A DNA stretch of 64,000 bases from Ancylobacter sonchi (GCF_018390695.1 NZ_JAHBGF010000026.1:99370-163369); one strand, 5' to 3'. Counted from the first letter of the stretch, positions 10,811 through 20,597 are shown. Made by a program: numbers and translations. Notes: generated by a model from the letters alone, not told the origin.

Positions 10811-11425
10811 TCACGTCGGCCCGAAGGTGCCGTCGGACTTCAGCCGCTCCAGCACCCCGGTCGCCACGGCGAAATAGAAGCCGTGCAGCGCCAGCCGGCC
10901 GTCCTCTACCCGCTCCCTGATCCAGGGGAAGCTCTCGAGGTTCTTCAGCGACACCCGCACGCAGCCATATTCGACCAGGCGCCGCTGCTCGACCTCGTCG
11001 TCCGTCAGGTGCCGCGCCACCTCGCTGGCGGGGGCGGCGATCTTTATCCAGTCCGGCAGGAAGTCCTGCGCCGCTTCCGGCGCGCCGTCGAGCAGCGCCC
11101 GCGCGCCGCCGCACAGCGCGTGGCCGAGCACGACGATCTGCTTCACCTCCAGCACCTTCACCGCGAACTCGATGGCGGCGCTGGTGCCGTGATGGGCATG
11201 GTCGGGCGTCGAATAGGCCGGCACCAGATTGGCGACGTTGCGCACCACGAACAGCTCGCCCGGCCCGACGTCGAAGATCATCGTCGGGTCGACGCGGCTG
11301 TCGGAACAGGCGATCACCAGCGTTTCGGGGCTCTGGCCGCGCAGCGCCAGCTTCTCGAACAGCGCCTTGCGCTCCGGCCAGGAGGTGACGCGAAAGCGCC
11401 GGTAGCCGTCCAACAGATCGTCCAT
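10811..11425 (-). CDS. Beta-class carbonic anhydrase
   Basis: 204 residues from ATG at 11425 with GGAAGGA six bases upstream. The zinc ligands are visible: Cys40 in CSDSRVD (with the Asp42-Arg44 dyad), His102 and Cys105 in GHALCGG. The order matches beta carbonic anhydrases, which interconvert CO2 and bicarbonate in the cytoplasm. The length is normal for the class. It leads a two-gene unit with the FkbM methyltransferase and is divergent from the MBL hydrolase. Confidence 0.95.
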   Translation of the reverse strand: MDDLLDGYRRFRVTSWPERKALFEKLALRGQSPETLVIACSDSRVDPTMIFDVGPGELFVVRNVANLVPAYSTPDHAHHGTSAAIEFAVKVLEVKQIVVLGHALCGGARALLDGAPEAAQDFLPDWIKIAAPASEVARHLTDDEVEQRRLVEYGCVRVSLKNLESFPWIRERVEDGRLALHGFYFAVATGVLERLKSDGTFGPT

Positions 11426-11642
11426 GCCAGATCCTTCCCTCGCGGCCCGCCATCCGGTGCGGGCCGCCGCGTGGCGAAAATGCCGCCACCTTGGCGTCGC
11501 TGACAAGCACCGGATGACGAATGGGCGACAAAACCCCACCTCTTCCCTAACGGCCGATGCCGCTCCGCCCTCGACGCCCGCCGCCAGCCGGGTTAGGTGC
11601 GATACGCAGACAGCGCGACGGAACCGACGGAAACCCACGCCC

Positions 11643-12557
11643 ATGGCCGACGACATCCCCTTCGACCGCGACTTCGCCGCCGTGCCCGGCGTGGCGGAGG
11701 AAGTGGCGCCCGGCGTGGTGCGGGTGCTGGCGCCCAATCCCGGCGCGTTCACCTTCACCGGTACCTGCACCTATCTCATCGGCACCGGCGAGGTGATGAT
11801 TCTCGACCCCGGCCCCGACAGCGCTGCCCATGTCGCCGCCGTGCTTGACGCGGTCGGCGGCCGTCCGGTCAGCCACATCCTGCTCACCCACACCCATCGC
11901 GACCATACCGGCGCGCTCGCCGCGCTGAAGGCCGCCACCGGCGCGCCGGTGGTCGCCGAGGGCCCGCACCGCCCGGCCCGCCCGCTGCACGAGGGCGAGA
12001 CCAACGTGCTCGACGCCGCCGGCGACCGCGACGTCGTGCCCGACCTCCTCATTGCCGATGGGCAGCGCCTTGCCGGCGACGGCGTCTCGCTCACCGCGCT
12101 CGCCACCCCCGGGCACACCGCCAACCACATGGCCTTCGTGCTGGACGAGGCCGGCCTGATCTTCGTCGGCGACCATGTGATGGCCTGGGCGACCTCGGTG
12201 GTGGCCCCGCCGGACGGGGCGATGGGCGACTACATGGAATCGCTGCGCCGGCTCGGCCAGCGGCCGGAGGAGCTCTATCTGCCCGGCCATGGCGGCCCGG
12301 TGCGCCAGGGCCCCGCCTTCGTCGCCCGCTACCTGCGCCATCGTGAGGCGCGCGAGACGGCGATCCTGCGGGCCCTGTCGCGCGGTGCCGCCGGCATCCC
12401 CGATATCGTGCGGATGATCTATATCGGCCTCGACCCGCGGCTGTTCGGCGCCGCCGGCCTGTCGACGCTGGCGCATCTGGAGGATCTCGTCGCCCGCGGC
12501 GAGGTCGAGACCGACGGCCCGCCGACGCTGGCCGGCGTCTATGGCCGGCGCGCCTGA
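11643..12557 (+). CDS. MBL-fold metallo-hydrolase (LACTB2/glyoxalase II-like)
   Basis: 304 residues starting MADDIPFDRDF. The dinuclear zinc motif HTHRDH is at residues 83-88, with later metal ligands in TPGHTANHM, FVGDHVM and LPGHGGP. The C-terminal 70 residues form a winged-helix domain like that of LACTB2-type hydrolases (RALSRGAAGIPDIVRMIY). Members act as ribonucleases or thioester/lactone hydrolases; the substrate here is unknown. It is monocistronic between convergent neighbours. Confidence 0.88.
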   Translation: MADDIPFDRDFAAVPGVAEEVAPGVVRVLAPNPGAFTFTGTCTYLIGTGEVMILDPGPDSAAHVAAVLDAVGGRPVSHILLTHTHRDHTGALAALKAATGAPVVAEGPHRPARPLHEGETNVLDAAGDRDVVPDLLIADGQRLAGDGVSLTALATPGHTANHMAFVLDEAGLIFVGDHVMAWATSVVAPPDGAMGDYMESLRRLGQRPEELYLPGHGGPVRQGPAFVARYLRHREARETAILRALSRGAAGIPDIVRMIYIGLDPRLFGAAGLSTLAHLEDLVARGEVETDGPPTLAGVYGRRA

Positions 12558-12560
12558 GGC

Positions 12561-13346
12561 TCAGCGCCGCCGCTTGCCCTGCCGCTCCGCCAGCTCGGCG
12601 AACAGGTCGTCGACCCGCCGTGCATTGGAGCCGAAGTCGCGCACGGCATTCCGCGTCACCGAGCGCATGTCGACCCGCGTGCCCTCGGCGGTCCGCCGCA
12701 CCCTTATGACGATGTCGTCGCGCAACCCCAGCGGCAGCCCCCGCGCCACTGCCTCGATGCGACCGTCGCGCTGGCCGCCGCGCGGCGGCACCGCGTCGAC
12801 GATGGTCCATTTGCGCCGCGCCACCAGCACCATCAGGTCGTTGAACACATCGTCCGGTGCCGAATCGAAATCGATCGGGTGGATGGCGGGATAGGCGTCC
12901 TCCTGCGCGGTCGCCGCCGCCTCGTCCGGCCCGTCGAGCGGGTTGGCGGCGCGCGAGCGCGCCATGGCCAGCGTCACGAAGGAAGGCGGGTCCTCGATAT
13001 CGGTGCTCACCTCGTGCAGCACCGGCAGCCGGGCGCCGAAGGCGGCGAGGCCGGCGGTGGGCGCGATGAGCGCCAGCGCCAGCGCGCCCGCCCCGATTAC
13101 CCGGCCGAGCCCGCGCAGCCCCTCGTTCCAGATCACCACGAAGGCGGCGAGCGCCAGCAAGAGTGCCAGCCCGGCCAGCACCACGCCGGCGAGCACGGTA
13201 TAGAGCGCGCTTTCCAGGTCGAGGATCTCGGTGAAGTAGCAGGCCACGCCGATGATCGTCACCGGCAGGGCGAAGACAGCGACGCGCAGGCTCCATACCG
13301 CTAGCCGCGACATGCGCTCCTCGACATAGAGCCGCCGCCGGATCAT
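12561..13346 (-). CDS. DUF1499 membrane protein
   Basis: 261 residues from ATG at 13346, 7 bp after the HAD gene stop, so probably the second gene of an operon. Three hydrophobic segments occupy about residues 12-100 (VAVFALPVTIIGVACYF, VLAGVVLAGLALLLALAAF, VIGAGALALALIAPTAGL). The soluble remainder has the DUF1499 pattern IHPIDFDSAPDDVF and VRRTAEGTRVDMRSVTRNAVRDFG split across the domain. DUF1499 proteins have no established biochemical role. Confidence 0.82.
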   Translation of the reverse strand: MIRRRLYVEERMSRLAVWSLRVAVFALPVTIIGVACYFTEILDLESALYTVLAGVVLAGLALLLALAAFVVIWNEGLRGLGRVIGAGALALALIAPTAGLAAFGARLPVLHEVSTDIEDPPSFVTLAMARSRAANPLDGPDEAAATAQEDAYPAIHPIDFDSAPDDVFNDLMVLVARRKWTIVDAVPPRGGQRDGRIEAVARGLPLGLRDDIVIRVRRTAEGTRVDMRSVTRNAVRDFGSNARRVDDLFAELAERQGKRRR

Positions 13347-13353
13347 CGCCGCC

Positions 13354-14061
13354 TCACGCCGGCTCGAGGAACAGTTCGGTGAGCGCCTCGACATCGTCGA
13401 CGACGAGATCCGCCTCATCGGCGAAATCGTCGATCGGTCCCGGTCCGCTGCGCACCAGGATCGACAGCGCCCCAGCCGCCCGCGCCGTCATCAGGTCGTG
13501 ATGGGTGTCGCCCACCAGTGCCACCGACGCCGCCGGCACGCCGGTCAGCTCGGCGAAGGCCTGCACCATGCCCGGCAGCGGCTTGGAGCCATAGCCGGAA
13601 TCATGGCCGTAGATCGCGGCCAGGAGATCGGTCAGGCCGAGCAGATCGGCCTGGATGCGGGCATTGCGCTCGCTGTCATTGGTGGCGATGCCGAGCGGCA
13701 GGCCGAGCCGGGCCAGCCGGCCCAGCGCCTCGCGCGGCCGGCCGAGCGGCGCCAGATTCGCCTGGCCCTCGTCGATGAACAGCTCGTCAATCTCGGCGAA
13801 GAACGCCTCGCTGGCCGGGCGGTCCAGCACCTGCGCCCAGAGCGGACCGAACTGGCGCGAGGAGCCGGCGATCAGGGGCGAGGTCTGCAGAAACTGCCGG
13901 CGCTCGGCGATGTAGTGGCTCACCTCGTGAAGCCGCGACAGCGCCGCCGCGTTCGTGCCGGCCAGCCGGGCCATCACCCCGCCAGCCGCCGGTCCCCAGG
14001 TCCGATCGAAATCGATGAGAGTGCCGTCCTTGTCGAACAGAATGGCGCGAACGGCGTTCAC
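13354..14061 (-). CDS. HAD-family hydrolase (phosphoglycolate phosphatase-like)
   Basis: GTG at 14061 preceded by GGAGG ten bases upstream starts a 235-residue protein. Motif I is FDKDGTLID (nucleophile Asp10, Asp12), motif II is GIATNDSERNA, the Lys is in YGSKPLPGM and motif IV is VGDTHHDLMTARAAG. A helical cap lies between motifs I and II. These enzymes dephosphorylate small phosphorylated metabolites. It is divergent from the extensin gene with only 48 bp between start codons. Confidence 0.88.
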   Translation of the reverse strand: MNAVRAILFDKDGTLIDFDRTWGPAAGGVMARLAGTNAAALSRLHEVSHYIAERRQFLQTSPLIAGSSRQFGPLWAQVLDRPASEAFFAEIDELFIDEGQANLAPLGRPREALGRLARLGLPLGIATNDSERNARIQADLLGLTDLLAAIYGHDSGYGSKPLPGMVQAFAELTGVPAASVALVGDTHHDLMTARAAGALSILVRSGPGPIDDFADEADLVVDDVEALTELFLEPA

Positions 14062-14109
14062 GTGGTGTAGACCTCCGGGCAGGTCGCGGGCGAGGGGAGC
14101 ACCGATAGC

Positions 14110-15801
14110 ATGAATTCGAGCCGGCTCCCAACCGGCCCCTTCGGGGCGATTCGCCTGTTGCCGGCACTGGCGATGGCCGGCTTTCTCCTCGCGACGGCCA
14201 CGCCGCTGGCGGCCGAGGAGCTGAAATCGACCATCGACCGCGCCGGCAGCGCCGCCAGCCAGCAGATCGAGCAATGGCTCGGCGCCCCCGCCCCGAAGCC
14301 GGCGCGCAAGACCCGCGCCCGCACCTCGACGACCCCAAAGACGGGAGCATCGGCAGCCGGAGCGACCGCGGCGCGCGCGGTGCCGCTGCCGCCACCGCGC
14401 CCGGCGGAGGCCGACGCCGAGGCACCGGCGGAAACCGCGGACGCTCCTGCGCCGACCGGGACGGCGGCGCTCCCCGCCGCCAAGCCCGATACCAAGTCGA
14501 CCGCCAAGCCGAGCGCTCGGCCGGCGGGCCCTTCATTCGCCGGGATACGTCCGGCCCAGCCGGCCGGGCCGGTGGAGGAGCCGGCACCCGAGGAGCCGTC
14601 CTTCGCCGAGGCGCCCGGCATTCCGCTGCCGCCCGAACGCCCGGGCCGCGTGGCGATGGCCACCGGCCCCGCAGCGACGCCCCCGGCAGCACCACCCCCA
14701 ACAGCACCTGCCGCCCGCACGCCGCAGGGCGCCCTCGTCCCGTTGCCGCCGGAGCGGCCGCAGCCGCGGATGGCGACGCTCGCCGCGCCGCCGGCCGGCA
14801 AGCCGGAGCAACCGCCGGCCGAGGCGGAGGACTACCCGACCGCCAACGTGCCGTTGCCGCCCGAGCGACCACAGGCGGGCCCGCAGGCGCGCACCGCGAT
14901 GCTCGCCCCGGCGCCCGACGCCTCCTCCCCGGCCCCCGCGCCCGATGCCGACGCCCCGCCGGCCGGCTCGGCGCTCACCCCGCCGCCCGGCCCGCTCGCC
15001 GGCTGCCCCGAGCTCAGCATCGGCGACATCGGCACCTTCACCACTGCCGCGGTGACGATGAAGCCGGCCTGCCGCATCGAGCGGCCGGTCGCTCTCACCG
15101 GCGTCAAGCTGAAGGACGGACGGCTGGTACCGATCGAGCCGCCCGCCACCCTGCGCTGCGACATGGCGGCGGCGGTAGCCCGCTGGGTGCGCGAGGGGGT
15201 GGCGCCCGCCGTCGAAACGCTCGGCAGCCCGCTGGCGACCATCGAAGTGGCCGATTCCTATTCCTGCCGGCCGCGCAACCGCGTCGCCGGCGCCAAGATC
15301 AGCGAGCACGGCCAGGGCAACGCCATGGACACCCGCGGCTACAAGCTGATGGACGGGCGCCGCGTGCTGGTCGGCGGTACCGGCGACGAGGCGATGCCGC
15401 TCGCCTTCCAGGAGCAGCTGAAGGCTACCGCCTGCGCCGACTTCATGACCATTCTCGGCCCCGGCTCGGACGGCTATCACGAGCTGCACCTGCATGTGGA
15501 CCGCGCCGTCCGGCGCAACAACATGGTGCTGTGCCGCTGGGCCACCGGCACGCGGCCGCCCGGTGCCAAGGCGGCAAGCGGAACCGACAAGCCCGAAAGC
15601 GCCAGATCCGGCGGCAATACCGCGGCGAGCCCGAAGGCCGGGGACACCAAAGCAGGTGACACGAAGGGCGCCACGCCCGCCGCGTCGCCGGAGGAGGACC
15701 CCGCCGAGGCCGAGACGGACGAGCCGGAATCCGAGGCCCCGGCGAATGCCCAGGCAGGTAGCTCGGCGCCGGGTCGCGCCGGCGGCAGTTCCCGAAAATA
15801 G
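14110..15801 (+). CDS. Extensin-family secreted protein
   Basis: 563 residues with a signal peptide ending ATATPLAAEE. Residues about 45-295 are low-complexity Pro/Ala/Glu-rich with repeated PLPPERPxxR motifs. Residues about 298-477 are the extensin-like C-terminal domain (GCPELSIGDIG, PATLRCDMAAAVARW, YSCRPRNRVAGAKISEHGQG, DGYHELHLHVD). The His/Asp pattern of this domain resembles D-Ala-D-Ala carboxypeptidase/metallopeptidase folds, so a cell-wall role is likely. The last 85 residues are a second disordered tail. The function is not experimentally known for this family. Confidence 0.88.
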   Translation: MNSSRLPTGPFGAIRLLPALAMAGFLLATATPLAAEELKSTIDRAGSAASQQIEQWLGAPAPKPARKTRARTSTTPKTGASAAGATAARAVPLPPPRPAEADAEAPAETADAPAPTGTAALPAAKPDTKSTAKPSARPAGPSFAGIRPAQPAGPVEEPAPEEPSFAEAPGIPLPPERPGRVAMATGPAATPPAAPPPTAPAARTPQGALVPLPPERPQPRMATLAAPPAGKPEQPPAEAEDYPTANVPLPPERPQAGPQARTAMLAPAPDASSPAPAPDADAPPAGSALTPPPGPLAGCPELSIGDIGTFTTAAVTMKPACRIERPVALTGVKLKDGRLVPIEPPATLRCDMAAAVARWVREGVAPAVETLGSPLATIEVADSYSCRPRNRVAGAKISEHGQGNAMDTRGYKLMDGRRVLVGGTGDEAMPLAFQEQLKATACADFMTILGPGSDGYHELHLHVDRAVRRNNMVLCRWATGTRPPGAKAASGTDKPESARSGGNTAASPKAGDTKAGDTKGATPAASPEEDPAEAETDEPESEAPANAQAGSSAPGRAGGSSRK

Positions 15802-15911
15802 CCATCTCTCCCCCGCTCCCGCGCGTCCCGGCTCCGACCAAGGGCGCGCTTCCGGGCCGGAGCCGCCGGCAGTAGGCTAGCGCCGAATTTCCTCCCCCCG
15901 GAGCACTACCC

Positions 15912-17294
15912 ATGCTGACCAACCTTCAGGCTCGCGACGTCGAGACGCTGGTTCATCCCTATACCAACCTCGTCACCATCCGCGACACCGGGCCGCTGAT
16001 CCTGGAGCGCGGCCAGGGCGTGTGGGTGCACGACGTCGACGGCAAGCCCTATCTCGAAGGCATGGCGGGCCTCTGGTGCACCGCGCTCGGTTACGGCAAC
16101 GAGGAACTGGTGGAAGCGGCGGCGGGGCAGATGCGCAAGCTGCCCTTCAGCCACATCTTCGGCGGCAAGAGCCACGACCCGGCGATCGAGCTCGCCGACA
16201 AGTTGAAGGAGATGGCCCCGGTGCCGATCTCCAAGGTGTTCTTCACCAATTCCGGCTCCGAAGCCAACGACACCCAGATGAAGCTCGTCTGGTACATGAA
16301 CAACGCGCTCGGCCGGCCGAACAAGAAGAAGATCATCTCCCGCGTGCGCGCCTATCACGGCGTCACCATAGCCTCCGCCTCGCTCACCGGGCTGGCCGGC
16401 AACCACAACGACTTCGACCTGCCCATAGCCGGCGTGCGCCACACCACCTGCCCGCACCATTACCGCCTCGCTCTGCCGGGCGAGAGCGAGGAGGACTTCG
16501 CCACCCGGCTGGCCGCCGATCTCGAGGCGCTGATTCTCGCCGAGGGGCCGGACACCGTGGCCGCCTTCATCGCCGAACCGGTGATGGGCGCCGGCGGCGT
16601 CATCGTGCCGCCAAAGACCTACTACCCGAAGATCAAGGCGGTGCTGGACCGCTACGACGTCTTCTTCATCGGCGACGAGGTCATCACCGGCTTCGGCCGG
16701 CTCGGCACCGCCTTCGGCTGCGAGGCGATGGAGATGCAGCCGGATTCGATCTCGATCGCCAAGGCGCTGTCCTCCGCCTATCAGCCGATCGGCGCGGTGA
16801 TGATTCCCGAGCGCATGTATGAGGCGATGCTGGAGGAGAGCCGCAAGCTCGGTTCCTTCGGCCACGGCTTCACCTATTCCGGCCATCCGGTGGCGGCAGC
16901 GGTGGCGCTGAAGACGCTGGAGATCTACGAGCGCGAGAGCGTGTTCGAGCGGGTGCGGGCGAAGATCCCGCAGTTCGACGCCCGCCGCGCCGCGCTGGAG
17001 GACCATCCCCTCGTCGGCGAGGCGCGCGGCAGGGGCCTGGTGGCCGGCATCGAGCTGGTCGCCGACAAGAAGACCAAGCGGCAGTTCGACCCCAAGCTGG
17101 GCGTGGCGGCCAAGTGCGTCGCCTTCGCTCAAGCGGAAGGCCTGATCGTGCGCAGCGTGTTCGGCGACGCAGTCACCATCTGCCCGCCGCTGGTGATCTC
17201 GCCGGCGGAAATCGACGAACTGTTCGACCGCCTGACCCGCGCCCTCGACAAGACGCTCGACTGGGCGGTACGCGAGCAGCATCTGGCGGCCTGA
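15912..17294 (+). CDS. Class III PLP-dependent aminotransferase (omega-amino acid:pyruvate type)
   Basis: 460 residues, ATG with GGAG nine bases upstream. Family landmarks include FTNSGSEANDTQMKLVWYM, RVRAYHGVT, FIAEPVMGAGGVI, the GDEVITGFGR motif binding the PLP ring nitrogen, and the Schiff-base lysine Lys284 in SIAKALSSAYQPIGA. The length and N-terminus (VHPYTNL) resemble beta-alanine/putrescine/taurine:pyruvate aminotransferases. It would interconvert an amine and pyruvate in the cytoplasm. It has no catabolic neighbours, so the donor is unknown. Confidence 0.92.
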   Translation: MLTNLQARDVETLVHPYTNLVTIRDTGPLILERGQGVWVHDVDGKPYLEGMAGLWCTALGYGNEELVEAAAGQMRKLPFSHIFGGKSHDPAIELADKLKEMAPVPISKVFFTNSGSEANDTQMKLVWYMNNALGRPNKKKIISRVRAYHGVTIASASLTGLAGNHNDFDLPIAGVRHTTCPHHYRLALPGESEEDFATRLAADLEALILAEGPDTVAAFIAEPVMGAGGVIVPPKTYYPKIKAVLDRYDVFFIGDEVITGFGRLGTAFGCEAMEMQPDSISIAKALSSAYQPIGAVMIPERMYEAMLEESRKLGSFGHGFTYSGHPVAAAVALKTLEIYERESVFERVRAKIPQFDARRAALEDHPLVGEARGRGLVAGIELVADKKTKRQFDPKLGVAAKCVAFAQAEGLIVRSVFGDAVTICPPLVISPAEIDELFDRLTRALDKTLDWAVREQHLAA

Positions 17295-17403
17295 GCCCCG
17301 CCCCGACGGCGGCGGCGCCTCCCGGACAGCGCGCGTTGGGAGGCGCGGGGTACTGGCGCGGACGCGCCCTCCGCGCCTCGCGCCACCGGCTCCATCACCC
17401 GCG

Positions 17404-17444
17404 CAATAAAAAAGGGCGCCGCCGAAGCCGCGCCCTTTCATTGT
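17404..17444 (-). terminator. Rho-independent terminator of the L,D-transpeptidase gene
   Basis: AAAGGGCG (17411-17418) pairs with CGCCCTTT (17431-17438). On the minus strand the stem is followed by TTTTTTATT, 30 bp after the L,D-transpeptidase stop. It may also slow plus-strand transcripts from the aminotransferase. Confidence 0.75.
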
Positions 17445-17473
17445 TTCATCCGCCCGGCCTGCCGGGCCGCGCC

Positions 17474-18076
17474 TCAGAGCACGACGACGTCGGCGCCCTG
17501 CGGAACGCGGGTGTAGAGGTCGATCACGTCCTCGTTCAGCATGCGGATGCAGCCGGAGGAGATCGCCTGCCCGATATATTCCGGCTGGTTGGTGCCGTGG
17601 ATACGGAACAGCGTGTCCTTGTTGCCCTGGTAGAGATACAGCGCGCGCGCCCCCATCGGGTTGTGCGGGCCGGGACCGACGAAGTTCGGCACGCCGGCGA
17701 TGCGCTCCTTGATCTCGGCGGTCGGCGTCCAGGTCGGCCACTCGGCCTTGCGGCCCACCTTGGCATCGCCCTTGAAGGCCAGGCCCTCTTCGCCGACGGT
17801 CACGCCGTAGCGTATCGCCTTGCCGTCGTTCTCGACGAGATAGAGGAACTTCTTGTCGGTATCGACCACGATGGTGCCGGGCTTCTGGCCGCCGGTATAG
17901 TCGACGATGTGCCGCTGGTACATGTCCGGCGGCAGCACCTTCTGATACGGCGCGTTCGCCAGCAACTGCTTGTCGCGGGGCGTCAGGGAAGCTTCCGGCG
18001 CCGGCGCCTTCACAGAATTACTGCAAGCACCCAAGCTAAGCGCGATGAGCATCACGCTCATCCCCCGCAGTTTCAT
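17474..18076 (-). CDS. L,D-transpeptidase (YkuD domain) lipoprotein
   Basis: ATG at 18076 has GGAGA upstream. The 200-residue product starts with a short signal peptide and lipobox LSLGAC, so it should be anchored in a membrane. The YkuD domain covers about residues 60-200, with HGTN and the catalytic motif SGCIRM (Cys176). Such enzymes make meso-DAP cross-links in peptidoglycan or attach proteins to it. An upstream in-frame ATG would add 12 residues ahead of the lipobox and is less likely. Confidence 0.92.
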   Translation of the reverse strand: MKLRGMSVMLIALSLGACSNSVKAPAPEASLTPRDKQLLANAPYQKVLPPDMYQRHIVDYTGGQKPGTIVVDTDKKFLYLVENDGKAIRYGVTVGEEGLAFKGDAKVGRKAEWPTWTPTAEIKERIAGVPNFVGPGPHNPMGARALYLYQGNKDTLFRIHGTNQPEYIGQAISSGCIRMLNEDVIDLYTRVPQGADVVVL

Positions 18077-18372
18077 TTTCGAGTTCTCCAGAATCACTTG
18101 CCGCAACGGCACGCACTACGCGCCGCATCCTGTATTCGGGATAGCCGAACTCGGCTTCGCCTTGAAGAGGCCATGCGAGCGCCGCATGCCGGTCGCGCGC
18201 GACTGTTGCCAAAAGGCATCAGTTAGATTGCAACGTTTCAAATAGTTAACCAAAACGGTGACAAAATCCATGCATGCCTACCGCCCCGTCGCAATTTGCT
18301 TAATTCTGACGCAGTCGTCGCCCAATTCGTTGGCAGTCGAACCCGTCAAGGGCGATGCATAGGAGGAATATC

Positions 18373-18600
18373 ATGTCGGCCGAGGACAACCGGGACATCG
18401 AACCGGGTCGCGGGCGCTGGGAGCGCTCGCAGCAGAGCGCCCATTGGCGCGAAATCGGAATTTCCGCCGTCGCGGCGGCGGCGCGCTACGCGTCCACCCC
18501 TGTGCCGCCGGTGGCGGCCTCCGGCACGGAAGGTGCCAAATCCGACACGGCCGCGCCGAAGGTCGTCACCCTCCGGGACATCGAGTTCTTCGCGGCCTGA
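18373..18600 (+). CDS. Small hypothetical protein (75 aa)
   Basis: ATG at 18373 follows a perfect AGGAGGA seven bases upstream, which is strong evidence of translation. The 75-residue product is hydrophilic with an Ala-rich middle (GISAVAAAARYAS) and no recognised domain. It lies alone between the divergent L,D-transpeptidase and corA. Confidence 0.6.
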   Translation: MSAEDNRDIEPGRGRWERSQQSAHWREIGISAVAAAARYASTPVPPVAASGTEGAKSDTAAPKVVTLRDIEFFAA

Positions 18601-18781
18601 TTCGGTGGGCTCTCCCCTTGTGGAAAGCCAAAACCGCCCGCCGCCGCTCCCTTTCCCCTCGCACGCGACCGCCGCGGCCCGGACCGGGCCGCAGGCAGCC
18701 GGGCTCCCCTGCTGCCTGACCAGAGTTGTTGCCCCGGCGCGGGCGGGTTAAGTCTGGCGGGGCACGCGGCGGGGAGATGCC

Positions 18782-19783
18782 ATGATTCATGCCTATTGCC
18801 CGCGCGAGGGCGCATTGAGGCGCATCGACGTGCCCGTCGCCGGCGACGGCCCCGAGGGCGCCGCGCCCGGCAGCGCGATGCCCGCCGACGCGCTCTGGAT
18901 CGACCTGTACAATCCCAGCGCGGCGGAGGACCGCTTCGTCGAGGCGGCGCTTGGCATCGCCATCCCCACCCATGAGGAAATGGCGGAGATCGAGCCATCG
19001 AGCCGCCTCCGGGTGGAGAACGAGGCGCAGTACATGACCGGCTCGCTGGTGCTCGGCAGCGAGGGCGAGCGCCCGATCCTGTCCGAGGTCAGCTTCATCC
19101 TGTTCCGCGGCCGGCTGCTCACCGTGCGTTATGGCGAGTTCAAGGCGTTCAGCCTGGTGATCGCCAAGCTGGAGCGGGGCTGCGCGGATGGGCTGCGCGG
19201 CGAGCAGATTTTCATGTCGCTGCTCGACGCCATCGTCGATCGCACCGCCGATACCATCGAGCGGGTGGCCGCCGACATCGACCTCATCTCCCGCCGCATC
19301 TTCGAGCGCGACAACGGCCGGGACAGCCAGCGCTACCGGGCGATCCTGCGGCAGACCGGGCGCAAGGGCGACCTCGCCTCCAAGGCACGCGAAAGCCTGG
19401 TCTCCATGGCGCGCATCGTCACTTTCCTCGCCGCGGAGAGCGAGGGACGACGCCCCGCCAAGGACCAGCGCACGGCGCTGAAGAGCCTGCAGCGCGACAT
19501 CGCCTCGCTGACCAACCACGTGTCCTATCTCGGCGACAAGATCACCTTCCTGCTCGACGCCACGCTCGGCATGGTGTCGATCGAGCAGAACAACATCATC
19601 AAGATTTTCGCGGTGCTGTCGGTGGTGTTCATGCCGCCGACGCTGATCGCCTCGATCTACGGCATGAACTTCCAGTACATGCCGGAGCTGGCCGACCACT
19701 GGGGCTACCCATTGGCGCTGGTCGCCATGCTGGCCGCCGCCATCGGCCCCTATCTGTTCTTCAAGTGGAAGCGCTGGCTCTAG
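18782..19783 (+). CDS. corA: CorA-family magnesium/divalent cation transporter
   Basis: 333 residues with GGGGAG before the ATG. The large soluble N-terminal domain is followed by two C-terminal membrane helices; the signature YGMN of CorA channels is in ASIYGMNFQYMPEL (Gly294-Met295-Asn296), and the second helix is ALVAMLAAAIGPYLFF, ending with the basic FKWKRWL. CorA forms a pentameric Mg2+ channel in the inner membrane. Length and architecture are normal. Confidence 0.93.
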   Translation: MIHAYCPREGALRRIDVPVAGDGPEGAAPGSAMPADALWIDLYNPSAAEDRFVEAALGIAIPTHEEMAEIEPSSRLRVENEAQYMTGSLVLGSEGERPILSEVSFILFRGRLLTVRYGEFKAFSLVIAKLERGCADGLRGEQIFMSLLDAIVDRTADTIERVAADIDLISRRIFERDNGRDSQRYRAILRQTGRKGDLASKARESLVSMARIVTFLAAESEGRRPAKDQRTALKSLQRDIASLTNHVSYLGDKITFLLDATLGMVSIEQNNIIKIFAVLSVVFMPPTLIASIYGMNFQYMPELADHWGYPLALVAMLAAAIGPYLFFKWKRWL

Positions 19784-19827
19784 GCCGGTTCGCCCTCACC
19801 CGCGCCCTCTCCCCAACGCGACCGCGC

Positions 19828-20574
19828 TCAGACGTGCTGGCCGCCATTGATGTGGATCTCGGCCCCGTTCAGGTAGGACGAGGTGTCGGTGCACAGCACA
19901 TAGATGATCTTCGCCACCTCGTCGGGGGTGCCGAGCCGCTGCATCGGAATCTGCTCGACGATCTTCTCGGTGCCCGGCGACAGGATGGAGGTGTCGATCT
20001 CGCCGGGAGCGATGGCGTTGACCCGCACACCCAGCCGGCCGAAATCGGCCGCCATCTCGCGCGTCAGCCCGACCAGCGCCGCCTTCGAGGTGGCATAGGC
20101 AGCCCCGGCGAAGGGGTGCACCCGCATGCCGGCGATGGAGGTGACGTTCACCACCGCGCCCTGCGTGCGCTTCAGCTCGTCCAGCAGGCCGCGCGCAAGC
20201 AGGATCGGCGCGAAGAAGTTCACCTGGAACACCTTGCGCCAGGTTTCCTCCGGCGTGTCGAGGGTGCCGAGCCGGGCGCCGCCCGCGCCCTTGGGCGAGA
20301 TGCCGGCATTGTTGACCAGCGCGTGCAGCTGGCCGTCCGGCAGCCGGCTCTTGATCTCCTCGACAGCCCGGCGGGTATCGGCCTCGTCGCCGAGATCGAC
20401 CTGGATATGGTCCTCCGGCCCCATCTCCCACGGGCAGTTCTCCGGGAAGGCGTGGCGCGAGCAGGTGATCACCCGCCACCCGGCCGCCGAGAACCGCTTC
20501 ACGGTGGCGTGGCCGATCCCGCGCGAGGCGCCGGTCAGCAAGAGGGTGCGGCGGGGCTGGTTGGTGCCCGACAT
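19828..20574 (-). CDS. SDR-family oxidoreductase
   Basis: 248 residues. The NAD(P)-binding motif TGASRGIG is at residues 14-21, NNAG follows in the middle, and the active site has Ser in NVTSIAGM and YATSK. The fold is a classical short-chain dehydrogenase with a C-terminal YLNGAEIHINGGQ. The substrate is unknown. It is downstream of pdxH on the same strand, separated by a tandem duplication. Confidence 0.9.
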   Translation of the reverse strand: MSGTNQPRRTLLLTGASRGIGHATVKRFSAAGWRVITCSRHAFPENCPWEMGPEDHIQVDLGDEADTRRAVEEIKSRLPDGQLHALVNNAGISPKGAGGARLGTLDTPEETWRKVFQVNFFAPILLARGLLDELKRTQGAVVNVTSIAGMRVHPFAGAAYATSKAALVGLTREMAADFGRLGVRVNAIAPGEIDTSILSPGTEKIVEQIPMQRLGTPDEVAKIIYVLCTDTSSYLNGAEIHINGGQHV

Positions 20575-20597
20575 GATGAGCCTTGTCTGGTGAATCG

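Noticed and set aside
10161..11531. Single 456-codon frame suggesting a carbonic anhydrase/methyltransferase fusion
   Set aside because: Only the last 208 codons encode the FkbM domain; the upstream part is an out-of-frame shadow of carbonic anhydrase, which has its own start and stop.
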